54,474 nt of DNA, taken from Phormidesmis priestleyi ULC007. Lineage in GTDB: Bacteria; Cyanobacteriota; Cyanobacteriia; Leptolyngbyales; Leptolyngbyaceae. Position 1 is the first letter of the stretch. Each line of letters begins with the position of its first letter. Both the position numbers and the translations under genes were made by a program. Positions 1-8,838 of this stretch are shown piece by piece. Below the pieces are notes generated by a model. That model was given only the letters and a program-made list of their open reading frames with translations. It was not told where the DNA came from and made no database searches. The stretch spans positions 1-54,474 of the forward strand of contig NZ_MPPI01000031.1 in the NCBI RefSeq assembly GCF_001895925.1, written 5' to 3'.

Positions 1-124
1 CTTCCTCTGCCGTTAAAAACACTCTCAAACGTGCACCCATATTGCTTTTAACCTGATTCTGCTAAAACGCTTAACTTTCCTTTATGTAGCTTACTCTTTC
101 CACACCCACCTACTTAAACACTAA

Positions 125-1366
125 CTAGCCCTGATTAGACGGTTGAGGATACCCGCACTGCTTGCAATAAGGTAAATTTTTGTAAGTCGATTCATGACAG
201 TTTGGACACTCGGCATATTGAAAATAACCGCAGTGTGGACAGTGAGAATCATGGTGGCGAATTTTTCTCGCGCATTGCAGGCATTCTGATTTTTGAACTC
301 TATTTGCTGCTTGAATCTTAGGATTAAATGCGAACTTTTGAAAAAATTTGATGATCCCAAAACCGACGAGTGGAATCAGCAGAATATAGACGTAATTGAT
401 CAGGAACAGCAGCCCACCAAACAAGGTGCTGATAATGCTGACAAAAAATTCAAACAGTGCCCCAACTTGCAGGAATTCAAAAACTTTGAAAATCAGGGGA
501 ATAAAGAAGATCACCAGCAAGTGCCAGCTAATCAGCGAGATCAGTCCATAGCCTTTGCGTTGAGCAAATTTATAGACTGATAAGGCAACGAAAATCAGCG
601 GCAACAGAAAGAGAGCCTGAAAAGCAAGCTGAATACTGGGATACCAAAAAGAGGCTTGCTTATAGCCTTTTTCGACTTTTTCAAAGCTGTTTTTGTCGTT
701 CAGAAATGCGATAAAACTAGCACTTTCTGGCTTGGCAATCAGTTGATTTTTAAGATCAGAAATCTCTGTTTTCAGCGTAGAAATCGTGCGATTGTTTTGA
801 TCTAGCTCTTGCTTTGCTTTTTCAGCACCGACTGCGTTAATCGATTGCTCACGACCCTGACCTGCAATTTTTTCTAACAGCGTTGAGTCATATTGTTCGC
901 GAATTTTGCGATTAGATTGCTCGATCGTGCTAACTCTATTTTGCTTCTGGTCAATGAGTCCTACGATCTTTTGATTTTCGGGGGTTTTAATCTTGTCTTT
1001 ATAGTCTGCAAACTTCAGGCAAGTTTCAGAAACTTCGCCTAGATGTCCTGTTGCAGCTTGCTGATAGGTTTGCCGAAAACTAGGTGATCCAGGGTATGAA
1101 GACGTAAACGTGTTACGAATTGTCTCGTAGTTTTTATTTTGATTGGTTTGAGTTTGATGAGTTTGCCAATCTGAATAACAGGGATAAGCTTGTGATGGCG
1201 AAATGTGCCATCCACTAATGTCATTGAGTCCTGAAAAGACATTAAATAAGATAAAAAGATCAATCAAAATAAGCACAATTAAGCTCACTTTGTTGAGCGG
1301 CTCATTATTAAGGGTGCTTGCTCGATTAAAAAACCGATTGACAATACGACGAATTCTAGAAAACAT
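125..1366 (-). CDS. Membrane protein with coiled coil and C-terminal double zinc ribbon
   Basis: The 413-residue product has one membrane segment near residues 25-45, a long charged Gln/Lys/Glu-rich stretch (about 130-215) that looks like a coiled coil, then three or four further membrane segments (about 240-345). The C-terminus holds two CxxC-CxxC modules (CLQC...CPHCGY and CPNC...CKQCGY), typical of rubredoxin-like double zinc ribbons. Such ribbons usually bind zinc and mediate protein or nucleic-acid contacts, here probably on the cytoplasmic side. The start ATG at 1366 gives a basic N-terminus (MFSRIRR) before the first membrane segment. No specific family was recognised and no operon partner is visible. 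The role is unknown; the reading frame and zinc ribbons are secure. Confidence 0.85.
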   Translation of the reverse strand: MFSRIRRIVNRFFNRASTLNNEPLNKVSLIVLILIDLFILFNVFSGLNDISGWHISPSQAYPCYSDWQTHQTQTNQNKNYETIRNTFTSSYPGSPSFRQTYQQAATGHLGEVSETCLKFADYKDKIKTPENQKIVGLIDQKQNRVSTIEQSNRKIREQYDSTLLEKIAGQGREQSINAVGAEKAKQELDQNNRTISTLKTEISDLKNQLIAKPESASFIAFLNDKNSFEKVEKGYKQASFWYPSIQLAFQALFLLPLIFVALSVYKFAQRKGYGLISLISWHLLVIFFIPLIFKVFEFLQVGALFEFFVSIISTLFGGLLFLINYVYILLIPLVGFGIIKFFQKFAFNPKIQAANRVQKSECLQCARKIRHHDSHCPHCGYFQYAECPNCHESTYKNLPYCKQCGYPQPSNQG

Positions 1367-1445
1367 GGCGGGTTATAAAAGGGCGAAGAGAAAGAAGCAA
1401 TGATGCTCAGATTAAAGGACTTGTCACTTCTTAATAGGCCGTCAG

Positions 1446-1591
1446 TTCGACGAGTTTTTTCGCTGCGTTGTCAGCGGCTTCTGTCCCCTAAATCCCCCAT
1501 TCTGGGGGACTTTGAACCGGAAATTTTGGCTTGAAGTCCCCCAAACTTGGGGGATTTAGGGGGCACGACAAACTGTAACGAAGCCGTCGAA
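1446..1591. repeat. Palindromic repeat with GGGGGATTTAGGGGG-type arms
   Basis: Outer short inverted ends TTCGACG (1446-1452) and CGTCGAA (1585-1591) enclose two nested inverted repeats built from CCCCTAAATCCCCC and its complement. The same inner palindrome recurs at 12283-12319 inside a different pair of outer ends. The whole can fold into a long hairpin and carries no reading frame. It resembles the small non-autonomous palindromic elements frequent in cyanobacteria. No target duplication is visible. Confidence 0.65.
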
Positions 1592-1602
1592 TTCACGTTA
1601 AT

Positions 1603-1700
1603 AGGACTTACGCAAACCTCCGAGGTTTTAACCAAGAATCAAGCATCGTGACCGACAGAGTGGCTTAAACCTCCGAGGTTTTGGTGAATGCGTAAGTCCT
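1603..1700. mobile_element. Short MITE-like element with AGGACTTACGCA ends
   Basis: Perfect 12-bp inverted ends AGGACTTACGCA (1603-1614) and TGCGTAAGTCCT (1689-1700) bound a 98-bp element. Inside, the near-palindrome AAACCTCCGAGGTTTT occurs twice as a direct repeat (1614-1629 and 1667-1682), each copy abutting one end. I recall AGGACTTACGCA as a recurrent end in cyanobacterial insertion-derived elements; that is memory, not a search. No clear target duplication was found. Confidence 0.6.
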
Positions 1701-1800
1701 GCTTAATTAATTAAGATGTAAGAACTAGTAACAAAGTACATCCTAAACCCAGACAGTTAAGACTTCTGATTTAGCTTTATTTAAGCAACTCTCAACCGAT

Positions 1801-2589
1801 TTAAGAAAACCCCTGTGCCCATTTCTGCATTGTCTCTAGCCCAGACGGCGACGTGAGATTATAGTGAAGCGGGGTAATCGTAATGTAGTGGTCTCGATTT
1901 GCCTGCACATCAGTCGGAACCCGATCTGGCACATGCGGATCTTCCACGTCTTCAAGCAGTTCTCCTGCCAGCCAATAATAGGTTTTGCCTCTAGGATCAG
2001 CCCGCTTTTCAAACACATCGATATAGCGACGAACGCCTTGACGAGTGACGATCGCGCCCTTAATTTCAGAGGGTGCGATCGCCGGGACATTCACATTCAG
2101 CAACGTCAACTCTGGCAAAGGCTTCTCTTTTAACTGTTGAACTAAAGAACAGGCAAAGTCAGCCGCTGGTTGAAACTCGTCAGATTTAGAACTCGTCAAA
2201 CTAAACGCAACACTGGGAAATCCTTCGATCACGCCTTCCATCGCGGCTGAAACAGTGCCCGAATAAAGCACATCGGTGCCCAGATTTGCGCCATGATTAA
2301 TGCCAGACAGCACAAAATCAGGTGGGCTATCCAATAACGCCCAGAGTGCCAGCTTTACACAGTCTGACGGTGTGCCCGAACAGGCCCAGGCTTTGATGGA
2401 CGGGTGGAAAATCGACTCTATAATGTCGGCTCGAATCGGTTGATGAAGGGTGAGTCCGTGCCCGGTGGCAGAGCGCTCACGATCGGGGCAGACCACCGTC
2501 ACATCGTGCCCCGCTTTTGCCAGGGTGTTTGCCAAAGTCCGAATGCCCAAGGCATAAACACCATCGTCGTTGCTGATCAGGAGTTTCAT
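1801..2589 (-). CDS. surE: 5'/3'-nucleotidase SurE
   Basis: SurE is a metal-dependent cytoplasmic phosphatase that removes phosphate from nucleoside 5'- and 3'-monophosphates and acts in nucleotide salvage and stationary-phase survival. The 262-residue length is normal. The N-terminal metal site ISNDDG (Asp8, Asp9), the Ser of DRERSATG (Ser40) and [10 protein letters not shown] (Asn98) match the family's metal ligands. The Rossmann-like core continues through [10 protein letters not shown]. The ATG at 2589 begins directly with [10 protein letters not shown], as in homologues. It is divergent from pheS with about 72 bp between the two starts, which must hold both promoters. Confidence 0.96.
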   Translation of the reverse strand: MKLLISNDDGVYALGIRTLANTLAKAGHDVTVVCPDRERSATGHGLTLHQPIRADIIESIFHPSIKAWACSGTPSDCVKLALWALLDSPPDFVLSGINHGANLGTDVLYSGTVSAAMEGVIEGFPSVAFSLTSSKSDEFQPAADFACSLVQQLKEKPLPELTLLNVNVPAIAPSEIKGAIVTRQGVRRYIDVFEKRADPRGKTYYWLAGELLEDVEDPHVPDRVPTDVQANRDHYITITPLHYNLTSPSGLETMQKWAQGFS

Positions 2590-2661
2590 CGAATCAACTA
2601 AACTAGTAAAACAAATCGACTTTACGCGCTATTGCGTCCAGCACCTCTATCCATTCTTAGT

Positions 2662-3663
2662 ATGACTGCTCAGACAATCGAACTTGAATCCCAATTAGAT
2701 GCAATCCGGCAAGAAGCCCAAGCCGCGATCGCGGACACCGAGACGCTTGACCAACTAGAGCAACTGCGCGTCAAATATCTCGGCAAGAAAGGGCCGATTC
2801 CGCAAGTGCTGGGCGGCATGGGCAAACTTGACCCAGCCGATCGTCCGCGCATTGGGGCCCGTGCCAATGAGGTCAAAGAAGCCATTCAGGGAGATCTCGA
2901 TCGTAAGCGCACTGCCTTGCAATCTGCCCAGATTCAAGCGCGATTAGAGTCAGAAGCGATCGACGTAACCATGCCCGGAGTCTTCCGTCCTCAAGGTCGA
3001 GTGCATCCGCTCAATGGCACGATCGATCAGGTGCTCGATATCTTCGTCGGTATGGGTTACACCGTCGCCGAAGGCCCTGAAATGGAGACTGATTACTATA
3101 ACTTTGAGGCGTTGAATTTCTTGCCTGATCACCCAGCGCGAGATATGCAAGACACGCTTTATCTACCCGATGGCAATCTGCTGAGAACCCATACCTCAAC
3201 CGTGCAGATTCGCTATATGGAGAACAACGATCCGCCGATTCGGATTGCGGTGCCAGGGCGGGTTTATCGTCGCGACACAGTGGATGCAACCCACTCAGCA
3301 GTGTTTAATCAGATCGAAATTTTGGCGATCGATGAGGGTCTGACTTTCACTGATCTTAAAGGCACAATCAAAGTGTTTTTGCAAGAAATGTTTGGCGATT
3401 TGCCGATTCGCTTTCGTCCGAGTTTCTTCCCATTCACCGAGCCATCTGCGGAGGTTGATGTGAAGTGGAAAGGTCGCTGGCTAGAGATTTTAGGCTGCGG
3501 CATGGTTGATCCTAACGTGCTAAAAGCCGTTGGCTATGACCCAGAAATCTATACCGGATTTGCGGCAGGGTTTGGAGTGGAGCGATTGGCGATGGTGATG
3601 CACCAAATCGACGACATTCGGCGGCTTTATAGCAGCGATTTGCGGTTCTTAAACCAGTTTTAG
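2662..3663 (+). CDS. pheS: Phenylalanine-tRNA ligase alpha subunit
   Basis: PheS is the catalytic subunit of the cytoplasmic alpha2-beta2 phenylalanyl-tRNA synthetase. The product is 333 residues from the ATG at 2662 ([10 protein letters not shown]); an upstream in-frame TTG at 2632 is less likely. The N-terminal coiled coil (about 1-90) that binds tRNA is followed by the class II core: motif 1 near [10 protein letters not shown], motif 2 around [18 protein letters not shown] and motif 3 at GFGVERLAM near the C-terminus. All are intact. The beta subunit gene pheT is not adjacent, which is common in cyanobacteria. Confidence 0.96.
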   Translation: MTAQTIELESQLDAIRQEAQAAIADTETLDQLEQLRVKYLGKKGPIPQVLGGMGKLDPADRPRIGARANEVKEAIQGDLDRKRTALQSAQIQARLESEAIDVTMPGVFRPQGRVHPLNGTIDQVLDIFVGMGYTVAEGPEMETDYYNFEALNFLPDHPARDMQDTLYLPDGNLLRTHTSTVQIRYMENNDPPIRIAVPGRVYRRDTVDATHSAVFNQIEILAIDEGLTFTDLKGTIKVFLQEMFGDLPIRFRPSFFPFTEPSAEVDVKWKGRWLEILGCGMVDPNVLKAVGYDPEIYTGFAAGFGVERLAMVMHQIDDIRRLYSSDLRFLNQF

Positions 3664-3706
3664 TCTCATTTAGAGGGCACAGCAGCGCTATGCCCTCCAG
3701 GGCATT

Positions 3707-3949
3707 TTAAGGAGATGTGGTTGGACTGCTCGTTGGATAGGCTGTGGCTGGAGAGGTTGGGGTCACCGTCGGGCGAACAGTGGGAGAGATCGTAGTAGTC
3801 GGAGCAGTTGGAGTGACTAGTGGGCTGGTAGTAGTTCCGTCTGTACCTGTAGTGCCTGTTCCTCCCGTCCCTGTGTTACCCGTTCCACAAGCGCTTAATA
3901 AGAGCATTAGTCCGATCGTGCCAATCGAAAATTTAAGCAGCTTCTTCAT
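3707..3949 (-). CDS. Small Thr/Pro-rich lipoprotein
   Basis: The 80-residue product has a classic lipoprotein signal: MKKLL, a hydrophobic stretch and the lipobox LLSAC (Cys at about residue 21). After the lipid-anchored Cys the mature part is almost only Gly, Thr, Pro and Ser, so it is probably a disordered, surface-exposed tether. A strong ribosome-binding site, CTGGAGGAGT on the minus strand (3950-3959), supports the ATG at 3949. It is convergent with pheS. No enzymatic function is expected; similar low-complexity lipoproteins are frequent and poorly conserved. Confidence 0.75.
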   Translation of the reverse strand: MKKLLKFSIGTIGLMLLLSACGTGNTGTGGTGTTGTDGTTTSPLVTPTAPTTTISPTVRPTVTPTSPATAYPTSSPTTSP

Positions 3950-4240
3950 AACTCCTCCAGTGAATCTCTGTTAAAAACTTAAGCAATCTCTTTGTGAATG
4001 CAGGTAATCCTCGCAAACAAAAAAGCTGGTTTTATCTTGAATGACTACAACAGGCTTAACCTCTACCGATAGTTGTAGCTCTTCGGACATGTAATTTGAA
4101 TTTTAAGTTTGACTTTAGCCTTGTGTTTTCAGGGTTGAAGTTAGTAGTTATTTGGGGTGTCTCGCTTGTTTCTATCGTATTTATTCTGACATCAACTGTA
4201 GTTCGGGTGTATTATATAAGGACTTTGATTTACTCGCTTC

Positions 4241-4729
4241 ATGCTCGATTTCACAGGGAAAACAATCTTAGGAATTGATCCAGCGATCGCCACGATCGGA
4301 TATGGGGCGATTCGAGATAGTGTGGTGCTTGATTATGGAGTCATCAAAACGTCAAAAGATAGGCCAATTTTTGAGCGGCTGAAGCAGATTCACGACGATA
4401 TTTGTGAACTTTGTCAGTCGCTTAAACCAGACGTGGCAGCGCTAGAAATGCCATTTTTTACGCGAGAAAACACAAACGCGGGAAAGGTGCTGCGGGCGTT
4501 AGGAGTGATTGAGTTAGCGCTTGGAGAATGTGGATTAGGGTCGCCAATTTTTTTGCACCAATCGCAAGTTAAATCAGCCGTATCAAAATATGGAGCCGAT
4601 AAATCAGAGATTCAGCGAGCCGTGATGATGATTTTTAGTCTGTCAGAGATTCCCAAACCCGATGACGCGGCGGATGGATTAGCGATCGCCTACGCCGCTC
4701 AGATCGGAATGAGCGCCAATGTGAAATAA
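4241..4729 (+). CDS. ruvC: Holliday junction resolvase RuvC
   Basis: RuvC cuts Holliday junctions together with RuvAB during recombinational repair. The 162-residue product is slightly short for the family. The RNase H-like acidic residues are present: Asp13 in GIDPAIATIGYG, Glu69 in ALEMPFF, and Asp142/Asp145 in the PDDAADGLAIA motif. The N-terminus before GIDPA is a little longer than usual and the ribosome-binding site is weak, so the exact start is uncertain. The stop codon TAA (4727-4729) takes its last base from a MITE-like insertion; without the insertion the frame would have ended in TAG at the same codon. Confidence 0.93.
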   Translation: MLDFTGKTILGIDPAIATIGYGAIRDSVVLDYGVIKTSKDRPIFERLKQIHDDICELCQSLKPDVAALEMPFFTRENTNAGKVLRALGVIELALGECGLGSPIFLHQSQVKSAVSKYGADKSEIQRAVMMIFSLSEIPKPDDAADGLAIAYAAQIGMSANVK

Positions 4730-4879
4730 CGCGATGTGCGACTTTCCTAAAACCGCCCAAAAGCAGCCCTCACCCTAGCCCTCTCCCACAGGAGAGGGAA
4801 CCAGAGATCGTTTGAAAGCCCCTCTCCTGCGGGAGAGGGGTTTGGGGTGAGGGTTCTTAGTCGCACATCGCGTGAAATA
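4723..4879. mobile_element. 145-bp MITE-like element with 15-bp TIRs and 6-bp target duplication
   Basis: Perfect 15-bp terminal inverted repeats ACGCGATGTGCGACT (4729-4743) and its complement (4859-4873) bound a 145-bp element. The interior is itself a large imperfect hairpin (arms near 4767-4786 and 4832-4853, CCCTCACCCTAGCCCTCTCC type). The hexamer GAAATA occurs immediately outside both ends (4723-4728 and 4874-4879), as expected for a target-site duplication. There is no transposase, so mobilisation in trans is inferred. It lies between the convergent ruvC and SDR genes and may also act as a bidirectional terminator. Confidence 0.85.
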
Positions 4880-4886
4880 GCCCTGC

Positions 4887-5627
4887 CTACCAAGGCAATC
4901 GGCTGCCATCCCAAGAAAAGAATTCACCGCTATCGGCTTGTTTTAGCTGATCGAGAACAGTTAACAACTGCTGCACGGTGCGATCGACCGAAAACAACTT
5001 CTCAGGGGCAACATTGCGCTGAAACGGACGAGATAACTGAGTATCAGTCGTGCCAGGATGGAGCGTGACTACGATCGTGCTGGGGCAAGTGCGCCGATAT
5101 TCGATCGCGACAGTTCGCATAAACATATTCAACGCGGCTTTAGAAGCGCGATAACCATACCAGCCGCCTAACTCGTTATCGCCAATGCTGCCAACCTTAG
5201 CGGAAATCGTTGCAAAAATGGCCCGGTTTCGATGTTTCAACAAAGGCTGCACATGCTTGGCTAACATCGCTGCCCCGACACTATTGACTTTAAAGTAGTG
5301 CAGTAGCTGATCGGCATTGAGGTGCCGTAAACTCTTTTCGGGCTGCATCGTCTCATCGTGCAGCAGACCGACACAATTGATCACTGCATCCAGCGTTGTC
5401 GTCTCAGTTTGAATCTTTTGAATCACGGATGCAATTTGCAATTCTTCAGTGATGTCCATTTGCAGGCAGTGTAACCGACGATCGGCAACGCCAACCAATT
5501 CTGAAGATGGTGTGCGATAAGTGGCGTAGACGTGATCGACCCGATCTCCCTTGAGAAACTGCCGCACAAACTCTAAGCCAATTCCCTGACCCGCTCCGAC
5601 AATTAGCGCAGCTTTGGGATCGCTCAT
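4887..5627 (-). CDS. Short-chain dehydrogenase/reductase, CsgA/C-factor-like
   Basis: A 246-residue cytoplasmic NAD(P)-dependent SDR. The dinucleotide-binding glycine motif is VGAGQGIG (residues 10-17), a slight variant of TGxxxGIG; NCVG replaces the usual NNAG. The catalytic pair YxxxK is Tyr159 and Lys163 in YRASKAALNMF, with the Ser near residue 142-147. The overall pattern, including the ATISAKVGSIGDN and GWYGYRASK region, resembles the CsgA (C-factor)-like subfamily. The substrate cannot be read from sequence. It is convergent with ruvC across the MITE-like element. Confidence 0.88.
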   Translation of the reverse strand: MSDPKAALIVGAGQGIGLEFVRQFLKGDRVDHVYATYRTPSSELVGVADRRLHCLQMDITEELQIASVIQKIQTETTTLDAVINCVGLLHDETMQPEKSLRHLNADQLLHYFKVNSVGAAMLAKHVQPLLKHRNRAIFATISAKVGSIGDNELGGWYGYRASKAALNMFMRTVAIEYRRTCPSTIVVTLHPGTTDTQLSRPFQRNVAPEKLFSVDRTVQQLLTVLDQLKQADSGEFFSWDGSRLPW

Positions 5628-5815
5628 TTTAGCACTGAGATAGAAAGCGTCCTGACTATATCACTCAACTTTACGAAAAGAGTACTCTAAAACTCGATTC
5701 ATAAGAAAAGCTAAACTCCGATGTCATCCTCTACCATTGGGAGGTAGCGTTGATCATCAAGAAGTGTGGGTGATCTGCGACTAAAAAACTCTTGCTTTGG
5801 TAAACGGCAATCAGA

Positions 5816-8599
5816 ATGAAACCACGATCGATTTTTCTAGCATTTTTACTTGGGCTGCTTCTGGTGATGGTGCCTCTGGGCTTCCGCCAATGGTTGCCGG
5901 ATCAAATAAGCGCTCAAACTCCCCCAGCAGAGGCACCTAAAAAGACTCCAGCAGAGGAAGAAGACAGTGAACCAGAAAAGCCTCAGTTCAAACCCTTTGA
6001 CGAAGTGGTGCATGGAGCGACTCGATCGCCGGGGCTGTTTGCTCTCTACCAAAACAAAAAGACAGGAAAGCTGTTTGCCGAAATTCAGCCCGACCAGTTA
6101 GAGCGCAATTATCTCGCCGCCATGACGCTCGAATCGGGTCTGGGAGAGCGAGGAATTTATAGTGGATTGCCGCTCGGCGACTTTCTCTTCACCTTTTGCC
6201 GCGTCAATAATGGCATTCAGTTTGTAATTCCTAACACGTTTTTCCGAGCCCAAGCTGGGACTCCGATGGCGCGATCGGTCGATCGCTCCTTCAGTGACTC
6301 GGTGCTAGAAGTCTTGCCCATTCGCAGCATTCACCCTCAGCGAAAAAGCATTCTGGTCGATCTGACCCCTCTATTATTGAGTGACCTACCTGGACTGACC
6401 CCCGTATTAGCCAGCTATCTCAAAAGCAGCTATACGATCGATGCCAGCAAATCTTATCTGAGCCAAGCAAAAGCCTTTCCGCTTAACGTTGAGATTGAGT
6501 CGATTTTTGGTTTTTCGGGTGGCGAAGGCGAGGGTGCGATGCCCAGCTACATTGCCGCACTGCCCGACAGCCGATCGTTTAATTTGCGCGTTCGCTATAG
6601 TTTCTCTAAACTGCCCGAAAATAATGGTTATCATCCCCGGTTAGCCGACGATCGTATCGGCTACTTCATCAGCGCTTTTAAGGATTTAGACGACGATACA
6701 CCGCGACAAGCATTTGTTCGCTACATCAATCGCTGGAATCTAGAGAAAAAAGACCCCACCGCCGCGATCTCTGCACCCAAAAAGCCGATCGTGTTTTGGC
6801 TCGAAAATACCATTCCTGTCGAACATCGTGATGCCGTGAGAGAAGGCGTTTTGCTCTGGAATCGGGCCTTTGAAAAGATTGGGTTTAAAGACGCGATCGA
6901 AGTGCGGCAAATGCCCGACAAGGCGGATTGGGACCCCGCAGACGTGCGCTACAACACGATTCGCTGGTTTAACTCAACGGATGCAATTTTTGCGATGGGG
7001 CCGTCGCGGGTTAACCCACTCACGGGCGAGATTTTAGATGCAGACGTGATGGTGTCAGCAGACTTTGTGCGATCGCTCAAACAAGACTATCGCAGCCTCG
7101 TTGAGCAAAATCAGATGTCAACCGCGCCCTTTGCCGCCCATCTGACCGGAAACTCTAACCTCTGCAACTATGGCATGGCGGCGCGATCGCTCAAGCGCCA
7201 CTCAGCAAAAACTCAGCAACCTGCCGTGCCAAAACTGAGGTTTGGTTCTCACTTAGGAAACTATCAAGACCTTTGCTATGGGCTAGACGCAGCCAAACAA
7301 TTTGCAGTCGGCAATATGGCGTTATCGATGTTTCAAAACGTCTTGCCGAGCAGTCCTGAAATGAAAAACTATGTGCATGAATTTGTGCGCGAATTAATCG
7401 CCCATGAAATCGGACACACCTTGGGACTGCGACATAATTTTCACGGCAGCGCAATGCTAAAGCCAGAAGAATTAAACAACACCGCGATTACTCAAAAGAA
7501 CGGACTTGTTGCCTCCGTGATGGACTACAATCCGGTCAATTTGGCTCCGCAAGGCACCAAGCAAGGTGACTTCTTCACCTCAGTGATCGGGCCTTATGAC
7601 GAATGGGCGATCGAGTATGGCTACACGCCGATTGACGCGATCGTGCCCCAAGCCGAAACGCGCATTCTCGACAAAATCGCGCAACGGGCACCAGAGCCAG
7701 CCCTCGCCTATGCCACCGATGAAGATGTCTCCTCTTTTCTTGACCCCAAGGTGAATGTATTTGATTTAAGCGGCGATTTGCTCACCTACACGCAATGGCA
7801 AATGGACAATGCGCGCGAAATGTGGAAGAAAGTCGATCGCCGCTATCCCAGTCAAGGTGAAAGCTTTAATGAGGTTCGCGTTGCTTTTGATGCGGTGTTT
7901 GATTACTACTTTCAATACTCACTGTTCTTAACCGATTATATTGGCGGACAATTCTTTAATCGCTATCGCTATGGTGACGCAAAAGGACGTTTGCCATTTG
8001 AGTCAGTGCCTTTAGCCCAACAGCGTCAAGCATTAGCCGTGCTGCAAAAAAATGTTTTTAACGAAGAAACCTTCCGATTTTCACCAGAGTTTCTCAACAA
8101 ACTCGCGCCTTCTCGCTGGAGTCATTGGGGCACCGAGCCATCGAGCAATTTAGACTATCCCATTCACGACAATATTTTGTTTTTGCAATCGATGGTTTTG
8201 GCTGACTTGCTGAGTTACGATCGCCTCGCCCGTCTCAGAGATGCCGAACTCAAAACCGAGCCGGGACAAGCCATGATGATTCCCGAATTGTTTGACACGC
8301 TGCAAACTAGCATCTGGGGCGATGTGATGCAACCAGCAGGCGATCGCATTAAATTATCGGGTCTGCGTCGCGCTCTGCAACGTGAATATATGAACACGCT
8401 GATTGCAATGGTGCTGCGGCAAAGCGATGCCCCTGAAGATGCTCGCACGATCGCCCGTTATGAACTCAAGCAGCTTCACGGCAGGCTCGATCGCGCTATG
8501 CGAAAAGTCGATGATAAAGATCTCTACACCAAGGCGCATTTAGAAGAGGCGCACGATCGCATCGGCAAGGCACTAGAAGCAAGACTGCAATCGCAATAA
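5816..8599 (+). CDS. Secreted zinc-dependent metalloprotease (DUF5117/DUF4953 type)
   Basis: The 927-residue product begins with a signal peptide or anchor (about residues 1-33) followed by an acidic, Pro-rich linker. The body matches the large bacterial zinc metalloproteases annotated with DUF5117, DUF5118 and DUF4953. The metzincin-like site HEIGHTLGLRHNF is complete: zinc ligands His530, His534 and His540, catalytic Glu531. A downstream SVMDY stretch looks like the Met-turn. It probably acts in the periplasm or outside the cell; the substrate is unknown. The gene is monocistronic by position. The long intact frame shows that sequence quality here is good. Confidence 0.92.
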   Translation: MKPRSIFLAFLLGLLLVMVPLGFRQWLPDQISAQTPPAEAPKKTPAEEEDSEPEKPQFKPFDEVVHGATRSPGLFALYQNKKTGKLFAEIQPDQLERNYLAAMTLESGLGERGIYSGLPLGDFLFTFCRVNNGIQFVIPNTFFRAQAGTPMARSVDRSFSDSVLEVLPIRSIHPQRKSILVDLTPLLLSDLPGLTPVLASYLKSSYTIDASKSYLSQAKAFPLNVEIESIFGFSGGEGEGAMPSYIAALPDSRSFNLRVRYSFSKLPENNGYHPRLADDRIGYFISAFKDLDDDTPRQAFVRYINRWNLEKKDPTAAISAPKKPIVFWLENTIPVEHRDAVREGVLLWNRAFEKIGFKDAIEVRQMPDKADWDPADVRYNTIRWFNSTDAIFAMGPSRVNPLTGEILDADVMVSADFVRSLKQDYRSLVEQNQMSTAPFAAHLTGNSNLCNYGMAARSLKRHSAKTQQPAVPKLRFGSHLGNYQDLCYGLDAAKQFAVGNMALSMFQNVLPSSPEMKNYVHEFVRELIAHEIGHTLGLRHNFHGSAMLKPEELNNTAITQKNGLVASVMDYNPVNLAPQGTKQGDFFTSVIGPYDEWAIEYGYTPIDAIVPQAETRILDKIAQRAPEPALAYATDEDVSSFLDPKVNVFDLSGDLLTYTQWQMDNAREMWKKVDRRYPSQGESFNEVRVAFDAVFDYYFQYSLFLTDYIGGQFFNRYRYGDAKGRLPFESVPLAQQRQALAVLQKNVFNEETFRFSPEFLNKLAPSRWSHWGTEPSSNLDYPIHDNILFLQSMVLADLLSYDRLARLRDAELKTEPGQAMMIPELFDTLQTSIWGDVMQPAGDRIKLSGLRRALQREYMNTLIAMVLRQSDAPEDARTIARYELKQLHGRLDRAMRKVDDKDLYTKAHLEEAHDRIGKALEARLQSQ

Positions 8600-8766
8600 A
8601 ACCTAAGCGAAAGTAAAAGGCTCTCCCCTCTAGAGCATGGCGACAGCATCTAAAACTTAACTTTGGCAATTGGGTCTGATGATCTAACGTTGCCCATAGC
8701 CTCTTGGTGGTCGTCTGCATGAGCAAAATTATGTGACGCTTTTGTAGTCCAGAAACAGCGTGATCG

Positions 8767-8827
8767 TCCCTCAAGTAGCATGCAGCACATAGAAGCTAAC
8801 TCCTCCTACTTGAGGGAAAGTGCTCAC
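8767..8827. terminator. Hairpin between convergent genes
   Basis: TCCCTCAAGTAG (8767-8778) is complementary to CTACTTGAGGGA (8816-8827): a 12-bp perfect stem with a 37-nt loop, lying between two converging genes. No long T tract follows on either strand, so a bidirectional terminator is plausible but unproven. Confidence 0.4.
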
Positions 8828-8838
8828 ACTCTAGTTTT

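Noticed and set aside
4096-4278. Possible 60-codon membrane peptide before ruvC
   Set aside because: It needs a TTG start without a ribosome-binding site and overlaps the start of ruvC in another frame; its hydrophobicity reflects T-rich sequence.
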